Source of the DNA: an uncultured Collinsella sp.
GTDB lineage: Bacteria > Actinomycetota > Coriobacteriia > Coriobacteriales > Coriobacteriaceae
Assembly (NCBI GenBank): GCA_902495085.1
Contig: CABUWA010000023.1
Coordinates: forward strand, 1 to 18,003
DNA length: 18,003 nucleotides
Direction of reading: 5' to 3'
The stretch's first letter is position 1, and the number at the start of each line of letters is the position of its first letter. Both the position numbers and the translations under genes were made by a program. The notes under the pieces were generated by a model, which did not search any database, was not told the origin of the DNA, and saw only the letters and a list, made by a program, of their open reading frames with translations. Positions 8,135-16,132 of this stretch are shown here, piece by piece.

Positions 8135-8159
8135 TTCCGCATTTCCTTTTACGGGAGGT

Positions 8160-8187
8160 ATTGTAGACAAGCCCAAAGCCGGAACAA
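8160..8187 (-). promoter_or_regulatory. Probable promoter of the PTS operon
   Basis: On the minus strand TTGTTC (8187-8182) and TACAAT (8165-8160) are separated by 16 bases. Transcription would begin near 8152, giving a leader of about 130 bases that contains the candidate RAT element. Confidence 0.5.
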
Positions 8188-8197
8188 TCATTATGAC

Positions 8198-8236
8198 CGA
8201 TGAACGGTATTTTTTCTTCGATAAACGGTATTTAGG
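8198..8236. repeat. Two direct repeats, 21-base period, upstream of the PTS promoter
   Basis: CGATGAACGGTATTTTTT and CGATAAACGGTATTTAGG match at 15 of 18 positions and start exactly 21 bases apart, two helical turns. They lie just upstream of the predicted -35 box, the usual place for an activator. Similar ACGGTA motifs recur upstream of the EFR1 gene. Confidence 0.5.
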
Positions 8237-8295
8237 CGGCACTTAGGGACGTTCCTTTCCCGCCGGCACCCAGGGGCACTCCTCACTCTGGCGCG

Positions 8296-8346
8296 TTGGG
8301 GACAGGTTTGTTTGCACCAGGTTGGTGCAGATTAACCTGTCCCCAA
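8296..8346. repeat. REP-like nested palindrome (51 bases)
   Basis: An outer perfect 13-bp arm pair (TTGGGGACAGGTT / AACCTGTCCCCAA) encloses an inner 7-bp pair (TGCACCA / TGGTGCA) with a 3-base loop. It lies 20 bases past the stop codon of the EFR1 gene and may terminate it. GGGGACAGGT palindromes of this type are, to my recollection, common dispersed REP-like elements in gut bacteria; copy number in this genome is not visible here. Confidence 0.7.
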
Positions 8347-8365
8347 TGCACCAATTTCGTATGCG

Positions 8366-9127
8366 CTAGATGAAGAGCTCGCATTCCTTCCGCACGACGC
8401 AAACCTTGCTCAGCATCTGGGAAACAGTGGATAGCTTGTTGGGATCAAGCTTGCGAGCGCTTCGCGGACATACGGCGATGCAGCGCATGCAGGAGATGCA
8501 CGCCTCGCCAGCTGTTCGCTTGGGGTCGCCCTTTTCGATAGCACAAACGGGGCACGCCGCGGCGCATGCACCGCAGGAGACGCAATCCTCTGTTGCCTCG
8601 GGTGCCATACGGTGACTTCCAGCTTGTTTATAAGGACGATTGCCGGGAATAGAGGGCTCGGACGCATCCTCAGCCAACAGCTTTTGCTGAATTTGCTGCG
8701 CAAACTCTGCGAGCTGCGCCGCATCCTGCGCATCCGGTCGCCCAGCAGCAAACTGACGAGCAACGGAATGCTCAGCAATAGCAGAAACCGCTGCAACCAC
8801 CCTAAATCCAGCGCGCTTCGCAACGTCCTCCAGCTCTACGAGCGTGTCCTCAAACGCGCGGTTTCCGTATACACAAACCAAAACAGTCCGAGCCCCGTTG
8901 CCGCGCACCATGCCCAACCGGTCAGCCACCACAGCCGAGATTCTACCGGCATACGCCGGCGCAGAGATTACGGCCACGTCGTCCTCAGTCATCGAGACAG
9001 CGCTGAAATCTAGCCCGCTATCGGTCAAATCGACGGTAACGGTATTCTTGTCCAGCGCCCCGGCCACAAGGCCAGACACCTTCCGCGTTCCGCCCGTCGG
9101 ACTAAACACAATTTCGAATACGTCCAT
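8366..9127 (-). CDS. EFR1-type protein: flavodoxin-like domain plus two [4Fe-4S] clusters
   Basis: A 253-residue cytoplasmic redox protein. The N-terminal half (1-150) is flavodoxin-like, with the phosphate-binding loop SPTGGTRK at 9-16 and APAYAGRI at 56-63. The C-terminal part has two ferredoxin clusters: Cys182/185/188/192 and Cys210/213/216/220, both CxxCxxCxxxCP. This architecture is annotated as the EFR1 family in anaerobes. It probably carries electrons between low-potential donors and an unknown acceptor; the reaction is not known to me. GGGGGAGGG 7 bases before the ATG supports the start. It stands alone between two non-coding regions, with an A/T-rich upstream area carrying ACGGTA motifs. 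Nearby hydrogenase genes suggest a shared fermentative redox economy but not a direct link. Confidence 0.88.
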   Translation of the reverse strand: MDVFEIVFSPTGGTRKVSGLVAGALDKNTVTVDLTDSGLDFSAVSMTEDDVAVISAPAYAGRISAVVADRLGMVRGNGARTVLVCVYGNRAFEDTLVELEDVAKRAGFRVVAAVSAIAEHSVARQFAAGRPDAQDAAQLAEFAQQIQQKLLAEDASEPSIPGNRPYKQAGSHRMAPEATEDCVSCGACAAACPVCAIEKGDPKRTAGEACISCMRCIAVCPRSARKLDPNKLSTVSQMLSKVCVVRKECELFI

Positions 9128-9264
9128 CGAGGCACCCTCCCCCTACGCCTGGCAACACGTCAAGCCGCTTTCACATCCAGCCAGAGTATACGGTACGTGG
9201 GATCCCCGTTTTGGTACACCAAACACCCCAATACACCCACCCTACGCTGTCTGCCTCTTCGTTT

Positions 9265-9302
9265 TGTATAAATTACGGTACAGATTGTATATATTTACGG
9301 GA
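9265..9302. repeat. Direct repeat upstream of EFR1 gene (21-base period)
   Basis: TGTATA followed by ATTACGGTA (from 9265) and TGTATA followed by TATTTACGGGA (from 9286). The TGTATA parts start 21 bases apart and the ACGG parts 22 apart. The spacing and the ACGGTA core resemble the pair at 8198-8236. Possible activator sites. Confidence 0.4.
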
Positions 9303-9339
9303 TACCGCCGTGTTCTCCTGAGGTACCCCATCCTGGCCC

Positions 9340-9573
9340 GTGCAAAAAACGGAGTATTCTGCAACGTGACCGCGCCAGCACCGCCGCGGGCGGGCAAAAC
9401 TGTAGGGCGCTGCGTCATTTAGGGTTCCGACATAGCGAGAATGACGTACCTTTGCTTCGAAAAACAGCGAAATCTAACTCAAAACGCTCATAGGGGGTAT
9501 CTGAAGGCCACCGTTGGCAATACCGAATCGTATGCAGCCAGCTAGAGCTGCTGAATACTCCAAAAAAATGCAC
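9340..9573. repeat. 234-base element bounded by inverted GTGCA-GGAGTATTC-GCA motifs
   Basis: The left end reads GTGCA, an A-rich spacer, GGAGTATTC, then TGCAAC. The right end, on the opposite strand, reads GTGCA, a T-rich spacer, GGAGTATTC, then AGCAGC. The two ends match in inverted orientation at 12 of the 15 bases of the core (9351-9365 and 9547-9561), plus the outer GTGCA. The interior has no recognisable gene. It could be a small non-autonomous mobile element, or a pair of regulator or recombinase sites; no target-site duplication is evident. Confidence 0.5.
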
Positions 9574-9683
9574 GGCGCACCCCATAGGACCCATTGCTGC
9601 ATGGCGGAAATAGGTCCTCGGCATCCCCCAGATGCATTCCCGAGAAAATCACGTTTGAATTAACGATGGACACGGCAAACAAA

Positions 9684-9712
9684 AGGGCCCGAGCGTTGTT
9701 TGCTCGGGCCCT
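9684..9712 (-). terminator. Intrinsic terminator of the helicase gene
   Basis: A perfect 11-bp stem (AGGGCCCGAGC / GCTCGGGCCCT) with a 7-base loop, followed on the minus strand by TTTTGTTTG. It lies about 34 bases past the helicase stop codon. Confidence 0.88.
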
Positions 9713-9745
9713 CACTGTGCCTCAATCTAATGCGCGACGCGTATG

Positions 9746-11995
<2,250 letters not shown>

Positions 11996-12265
11996 ATGTT
12001 GTTGTTCCTTATCTGCACGCGCAATGGGCGCGGCATGCGGCCGCGCAGGCGTGCTTGGTAGTGCGCTAATACATACAAAAACGGGTGCGCACAGAGAGGA
12101 CGTTGCTCAGCACGCTGGCGATCGCTTTGGCAGCCCTATCACGCGCCGTCCAGACGCAGCAGCTCTAAGCGATGGAGCAGATTCGCCGCCGGTTAGTATA
12201 CCCGTGCTTCGCATGCCCCCACGTAAACCACAGATGACGAGGCGGACGAGGTGGGCCCGGCCGAT

Positions 12266-12324
12266 TATCTCAATCTGTAACAGATGCAGGGCAAAACCGG
12301 GTCCAAATGTTACAGAACAAGACA
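12266..12324. repeat. Single copy of the 59-base palindromic element
   Basis: Left arm TATCTCAATCTGTAACA, 25-base centre, right arm TGTTACAGAACAAGACA; 13 of 17 arm positions pair. The centre shares the CAAAACCGGGTCC-type core with units 2 and 3 of the downstream array, so the whole 59-base unit is conserved, not only the arms. It lies upstream of the FHA gene. Confidence 0.85.
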
Positions 12325-12489
12325 GAGGGGGATTTCCGTTCAGTCCAAACCAAATCTCTCGGTCTTCCTGCAATTTCGAACATGTGGCCTATAATGTTGC
12401 TTTGGTTACGCTATATATTGCGCAGCCATTTAATACGTCGCCCACCGGGGGCCATTAATTCCTATCGCCATATTGGCTAGGAAGCAATC

Positions 12490-12498
12490 AAAGGAGGT
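12490..12498 (+). promoter_or_regulatory. Ribosome-binding site fixing the FHA-gene GTG start
   Basis: AAAGGAGGT, a near-perfect complement of the 16S rRNA end, with GGAGG 5 bases before GTG at 12503. It rules out the in-frame TTG at 12473 as the start. Confidence 0.88.
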
Positions 12499-12502
12499 AT
12501 CC

Positions 12503-13465
12503 GTGGCAGCAGAGACGCCTTGCTCGGTCCTCTATAACGATATTCGCTCGTTCGGCGGTCTTAAACATCTCGAGATCGCCCGAATGCTCATCAATGGAAA
12601 CTCTTATCTCGGCAGTACCCTGCTCGAGAAATGCTCTTCCAACCGCTCGTATCTCACCCGTTACATCGTCCATCGCAAGCCTGACCAGTGCGCGCCCGCC
12701 ATCTACAGCGACTTTACCGTCACCACGCTCAACCTTTCCGCGGCAATCTGCAGCAAGCTCGGCGGCGGCGAGTCCGCCTATCAGGCAATCGCCGAGCACT
12801 ATCGCGGTCCGGCCGCCAACGAAATGATGTCGGCTCTCGCCAGCTACAAGCTGGACAGCCGCCTATATGCAAATGCCCTCAATCGCATCGACAACTTTGA
12901 CGGCAATGCCGTGCGCGAAAAAAGCACGCTCTTCTTGATGCTCTTTGTGGCAACGGGGGCGCTCGCCGATCCCATTCAGGGCGTGGCCACCGTCGAGCGC
13001 TTTTGCGACAGCAAGACAGGCGGGCACTTTGGCACCACCGAAACTACCGTAGGACGTGGCTTTATGAGCAGCCTGGGGCAGCCACGCACCGTCGCCCCTA
13101 ACCTCGGTCTGCTCAGAACCCATGCCGACAACTGCGCCGACATGCAAATCCATCCCCTCACACGCGATCCGCGCGGCACCGTGATTGGTTCTTTGCCCAA
13201 AACCTCGCCCAGCATCACCGATGTAGGCGCCGACGCCTCGCGCGAGCATCTTCGCATTTGGCTCGAGGGTGAGCACTGGTACGCCCAGGGCCTTGGATCG
13301 ACCAACGGCACAGTGCTCGAATCGGGCGCGGGCGACGGCGATATTGTGATTGAGCCGCCGCGCGACCAACGCGAGCCCGGCAAAGTCTATCCCCCCGTAG
13401 AAATCGCCAACAGCGACAGGCTCCATCTGGGTCTCTACACGACATTCCTTGTCATTGTTGACTAG
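12503..13465 (+). CDS. FHA-domain protein with unrecognised N-terminal region, partner of adjacent kinase
   Basis: A 320-residue soluble protein with no signal peptide or convincing membrane segment. The C-terminal part (about 215-320) is a forkhead-associated domain, which binds phosphothreonine: VIGS at 227-230, SREH at 246-249 and GSTNGT at 265-270. The usual Arg directly after the IG pair is Ser230 here, so the normal phosphate contact may be changed. Residues 1-170 look helical, contain four spaced Cys in the first 85 residues, and match nothing I recognise. Residues 178-186 (TTETTVGRG) resemble the N-terminal ETT phosphorylation motif of GarA/OdhI-type FHA regulators. The gene starts with GTG behind a perfect ribosome-binding site and ends at a hairpin terminator. 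The next gene is a Ser/Thr kinase, the natural modifier of such a protein. Confidence 0.82.
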   Translation: MAAETPCSVLYNDIRSFGGLKHLEIARMLINGNSYLGSTLLEKCSSNRSYLTRYIVHRKPDQCAPAIYSDFTVTTLNLSAAICSKLGGGESAYQAIAEHYRGPAANEMMSALASYKLDSRLYANALNRIDNFDGNAVREKSTLFLMLFVATGALADPIQGVATVERFCDSKTGGHFGTTETTVGRGFMSSLGQPRTVAPNLGLLRTHADNCADMQIHPLTRDPRGTVIGSLPKTSPSITDVGADASREHLRIWLEGEHWYAQGLGSTNGTVLESGAGDGDIVIEPPRDQREPGKVYPPVEIANSDRLHLGLYTTFLVIVD

Positions 13466-13466
13466 C

Positions 13467-13499
13467 ACGGACGGCGATCGGAAGACGGTCGCCGTCCGT
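13467..13499 (+). terminator. Intrinsic terminator after the FHA gene
   Basis: An 11-bp perfect stem (ACGGACGGCGA / TCGCCGTCCGT) with an 11-base loop starts 2 bases after the stop codon and is followed by a pyrimidine-rich CTTCCGTCTTC tract. It implies that the kinase gene has its own promoter or depends on read-through. Confidence 0.7.
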
Positions 13500-13543
13500 C
13501 TTCCGTCTTCTACCTTCTGCGTCGTAAACGACAATGCTCAGCG

Positions 13544-13604
13544 GTATACGTGGGCAGTGCGGCTATCATGGTACTTTACCGATATCCGCACTGCTCGCGT
13601 ATAC
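13544..13604. promoter_or_regulatory. 61-base symmetric inverted repeat in front of the kinase gene
   Basis: GTATAC, 5 bases, CAGTGCGG, then a 23-base centre, CCGCACTG, 5 bases, GTATAC. Both flanking spacers are exactly 5 bases, and the symmetry extends inwards (CTATC / GATAT, one mismatch). A possible promoter lies inside (TTACCG 13576-13581, 18 bases, TATACG 13600-13605), so the repeat could be a pair of operator sites; as RNA it could also form a long hairpin. It ends 32 bases before the kinase ATG. Confidence 0.5.
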
Positions 13605-13636
13605 GTGCGGCAACCCATGCCAGACAAAGGAACGCC

Positions 13637-15721
13637 ATGGATACTACCGATAGCGCCTATGGCGACAAACTCATCCGTCTCGATACGTTCGACACCGCCG
13701 TGGCGGTCGATCCCAGCGCCGAGGACGACGCCAAACGCCGGTTTATGACACTTATTCTCCAGACGGCCCACCGCAACAACGGCAACATCGGGCACGTGCT
13801 TCGCGCGACCAACACAAGCGGCGAGGTCTTTGCCGTCAAGCTACTCAAGGACAACGTCATCCTTTCCGGCCAAGCCCCCGACCGCTCCGCCGAGCAATCG
13901 GCAGCGCACCTGGCCAACACCGCTGCGCTGTTCGAGGAGTACCGTCATCTGTGTACCGTCTCGCACCTGCGCGGATTTCCGCGCGTCTATGGCTACGGAT
14001 CGTGCGAGGATGACCCGCTCATCCTCATGGAGTGGGTCGAGGGCACCTCACTCAAGCAGGCGCTGCCCCTGCTTCCTCACGACGCCTCGGGCGGGCTGAC
14101 CACCCAGATGGTCGCCGCCGTCGGAAACGCCGTGCTTCGTGCGCTCTTGATGACCCAAGGCCTCGTGAATCCGGTCGTCCATCGCGACCTGTCGCCTGCC
14201 AATATTATGTTCCGCACCACCAGCCGAACGCTCGAGCAGCAGATTGCCGATTGCTCCTTTGACCCCTGCCTCATCGACATGGGCTCCGCGACCATGGCTC
14301 TCGGCGACGACACGATCACCCGGCGCGCCGACATCTGGCGCTTTGCCACGCCCGCATACGCCGCGCCCGAGATGCTCACGCAGGATATCGAAGGCATCGC
14401 GGCCCTTCGCCGTTCGCCGGCAATCGACGTCTATGCGCTTTCGAGCATTCTGTACCAGCTCTACAGCGGTCGCAAACCGTTTGACTTTGAGTCGACGGAC
14501 GCCGCTGCAACCGGCTCGTTCTATCTCGTAAAGACCAAGACCAAGCCGGCACCGCTCGAGCCGCGCTGCGAGGGCGATGAAGCGCTCGTCAAAATCATCA
14601 TGAAGGGTCTCTCAGTCCAGCAGTGCGATCGTCCCACCGAGCAGCAGATGCTCGAGGTACTCTCGGCATACCTCACCGATGCCGAATCCGAGGGCCGCGA
14701 AGGCGCGGGCAGTGACGCCGCAATCGACATCGACTCCGGTACACACCTTAAGGTCGACGTCGCCGGCGAGCGCGCGCGAGAGATCCTGGAGCAGGCCCGG
14801 CACGATGCCATGACCCGCCGCCGCTTTATTATCGGTGGCGTTGTCGCAGCCGTTGCGGGGCTCGGCGTTATCGGGGCGGCAACCCATGGCTTTGGCATCC
14901 CCGACTACCTGGACGGCATCCGCAGTTCACTTGACGACTACACTTGGGATCAGCTGCAGGAGATTTCGCTCAAGATTAAGGCCACCGAGACCCGTAGCGA
15001 GGCACGCGAGATTGCCAGGCGCTATCATCTGCTCGATGCCGATGGGCATATCCCCTATCCGTGTACCAAGCGTGTCACGCTCACCAACGGGCTGCAGGTT
15101 GGCGCGCAGCTTGTGGGCATCCGCCACGATGAGCTTCTGGACGGGACGGGCAAGGCCGGACTGACGTTTATGTTCGATGCGGGTATTGCCGAGCGCAACG
15201 CTGCGGCTGAACCGCCGAGCGCCGGCTGGGCAGATTGCGAGCTGCGAGAATGGCTCAACGGCGACGGCCTTAAGCTGCTGCCCAACGAGTTGCGCGCACT
15301 CATTAAAGGGGTCAAGAAGGTCTCGAACAATGTGGGCGCCGCCAACAGCGCATCGTGCCTGAGCGAGTTGCCCGCAACCCTTTGGCTGCCCGCCATGGTC
15401 GAGCTGTGCGGTACGCAACCGCCCGATTCGTTTACCGAGGACTATCACTACCTGGCAGACATCTACAACGGCGAGGGCAAGGAGTATCAGCTCTTCCGCG
15501 AGCTCAAGGTGAGCCCGTATTCCACGAACGAGACGATGGTCCGCCAGTGGAAGGGCAAGGACACCTGCTGGTGGGAGCGCACGGTGAGCCCCGACACATC
15601 GGAGAGCGAAGGCACGCTCTATATGAACCGCGTGGGGCACGACGGCGACGTCTTTACGTACGCAACGCCTGCGGAAAAGCCAAACAAGCTAACCTGTGTG
15701 ATCCCCGGGTTCTGTATCTAG
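13637..15721 (+). CDS. Transmembrane Ser/Thr protein kinase with extracytoplasmic DUF6273-like domain
   Basis: A 694-residue Hanks-type kinase. Catalytic features: a loose glycine loop at 48-56 (NGNIGHVLR), Lys68 in FAVKLLK, the catalytic loop HRDLSPAN at 182-189 with Asp184 and Asn189, metal-binding DMG (214-216, in place of DFG), activation-segment end ATPAYAAPE (237-245) and DVYALSSILYQLYSG (264-278). After a variable linker (about 350-390), RRRFIIGG (394-401) opens the single hydrophobic segment (about 397-417); this resembles a twin-arginine motif but is internal. The outer part (about 430-694) resembles DUF6273 (WADCELREWLN at 531-541, LLPNELRALIKGVKK at 547-561, LWLPAMVEL at 582-590). 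No PASTA repeats are present. AAAGGA 6 bases before the ATG at 13637 decides the start. The ligand of the outer domain is unknown. Its likely substrate is the FHA protein encoded upstream. Confidence 0.92.
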   Translation: MDTTDSAYGDKLIRLDTFDTAVAVDPSAEDDAKRRFMTLILQTAHRNNGNIGHVLRATNTSGEVFAVKLLKDNVILSGQAPDRSAEQSAAHLANTAALFEEYRHLCTVSHLRGFPRVYGYGSCEDDPLILMEWVEGTSLKQALPLLPHDASGGLTTQMVAAVGNAVLRALLMTQGLVNPVVHRDLSPANIMFRTTSRTLEQQIADCSFDPCLIDMGSATMALGDDTITRRADIWRFATPAYAAPEMLTQDIEGIAALRRSPAIDVYALSSILYQLYSGRKPFDFESTDAAATGSFYLVKTKTKPAPLEPRCEGDEALVKIIMKGLSVQQCDRPTEQQMLEVLSAYLTDAESEGREGAGSDAAIDIDSGTHLKVDVAGERAREILEQARHDAMTRRRFIIGGVVAAVAGLGVIGAATHGFGIPDYLDGIRSSLDDYTWDQLQEISLKIKATETRSEAREIARRYHLLDADGHIPYPCTKRVTLTNGLQVGAQLVGIRHDELLDGTGKAGLTFMFDAGIAERNAAAEPPSAGWADCELREWLNGDGLKLLPNELRALIKGVKKVSNNVGAANSASCLSELPATLWLPAMVELCGTQPPDSFTEDYHYLADIYNGEGKEYQLFRELKVSPYSTNETMVRQWKGKDTCWWERTVSPDTSESEGTLYMNRVGHDGDVFTYATPAEKPNKLTCVIPGFCI

Positions 15722-15762
15722 GCGGCGGGCGTCTTGCCGCAACGGGACCCCTCCCCGGCAAT

Positions 15763-15982
15763 TGTCTCGATCTGTAACAGTTAGAGGTCATATTTCCCTG
15801 CTAGATGTTACAGATTGAGACATTGAGTTTCCTGCCAACTGTTTGTCTCAATCTGTAACAAATACTCGGCAAAACGGGGTCTAGTTGTTACAGATCGAGA
15901 CGTTAGTTTTCGGCTGAAATATTTGTCTAAATCTGTAACAGCTATGGTTCAAAAACCGGTCCAGACGTTACAGATTGAGATG
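15763..15982. repeat. Tandem array of three 59-base palindromic elements (80-base period)
   Basis: Six 17-base sites of the form TGTCTCAATCTGTAACA alternate in orientation. Forward sites start at 15763, 15844 and 15924; reverse sites at 15806, 15886 and 15966. The reverse sites are exactly 80 bases apart. Each unit is arm, 25-26-base centre, arm; units are separated by 21 bases. Arm pairing is 16 of 17 in unit 1, 15 of 17 in unit 2 and 13 of 17 in unit 3. The centres of units 2 and 3 share a CAAAAC/CAAAAAC...GGTC core with the copy at 12266-12324, and the 21-base linkers also resemble each other. As RNA each unit is a long hairpin. It starts 42 bases after the kinase stop and could also terminate that gene. 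Confidence 0.93.
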
Positions 15983-16054
15983 TTTGGCAGAGACGGTCAC
16001 CGATTGAGCAGCCACCCTCACCTGTAATGAAAAGTCACACATTCCAACTATTAC

Positions 16055-16085
16055 TGGACACCCCCAGGGGGTATGGGTGTATAGT
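16055..16085 (+). promoter_or_regulatory. Promoter with CsoR-like copper operator
   Basis: TGGACA (16055-16060) and TATAGT (16080-16085) are 19 bases apart. The spacer holds the perfect palindrome CCCCCAGGGGG (16061-16071), followed by TATGGG. G/C-rich CCCC-GGGGGTAT palindromes are typical of CsoR, the copper-sensing repressor of copA operons. The long 19-base spacer is also typical of MerR-type (CueR) promoters, so that alternative is open. No regulator gene is in the window. Confidence 0.68.
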
Positions 16086-16132
16086 ATCGGCAGGTTAACA
16101 ATTCCAACACCGAATCACGGAAAGGAGAAGCC

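Larger units (their letters stand above)
8023..8365. other. Intergenic region between EIIA and EFR1 genes
   Basis: Reading from the EFR1 stop towards the PTS operon, this stretch holds the REP-like palindrome, the 21-base-period direct repeats, the predicted promoter and the candidate RAT leader listed separately. I see no credible small gene in it. Confidence 0.7.
9128..9745. other. Long intergenic region upstream of EFR1 gene
   Basis: About 620 bases without a credible gene. From the EFR1 side it holds an A/T-rich stretch with ACGGTA or close matches at 9190, 9275 and 9297, an inverted-repeat element at 9340-9573, an unstructured part near 9574-9680 and the helicase terminator at 9684-9712. 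A minus-strand reading frame at 9415-9624 (69 codons) has no clear ribosome-binding site and sits mostly inside the inverted-repeat element. Confidence 0.6.
11996..12502. other. Divergent intergenic region between helicase and FHA genes
   Basis: The two flanking genes point away from each other. On the minus strand TATACT (12200-12195) is a plausible -10 box for the helicase, giving a leader of about 190 bases; I could not find a good -35. On the plus strand TATAAT at 12390-12395 is a plausible -10 for the FHA gene, again with a weak -35. Between them, 12266-12324 is a copy of the palindromic element found in three copies at 15763-15982. Confidence 0.5.
15722..16132. other. Intergenic region between kinase and copper ATPase genes
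   Basis: It holds the three-unit palindromic array (15763-15982), about 70 bases with no structure I can name, and the copper-responsive promoter region. No credible small gene is seen. Confidence 0.75.

Noticed and set aside
9415..9624. 69-codon minus-strand open frame
   Set aside because: No good ribosome-binding site, no recognisable domain, and it lies largely inside the inverted-repeat element.
12107..12373. 88-codon minus-strand open frame
   Set aside because: It runs through the palindromic repeat copy and a divergent promoter region, with no domain match.
15763..15982. CRISPR array
   Set aside because: The repeats are 17 bases, alternate in orientation, and have conserved rather than unique spacers. 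No cas genes are present.
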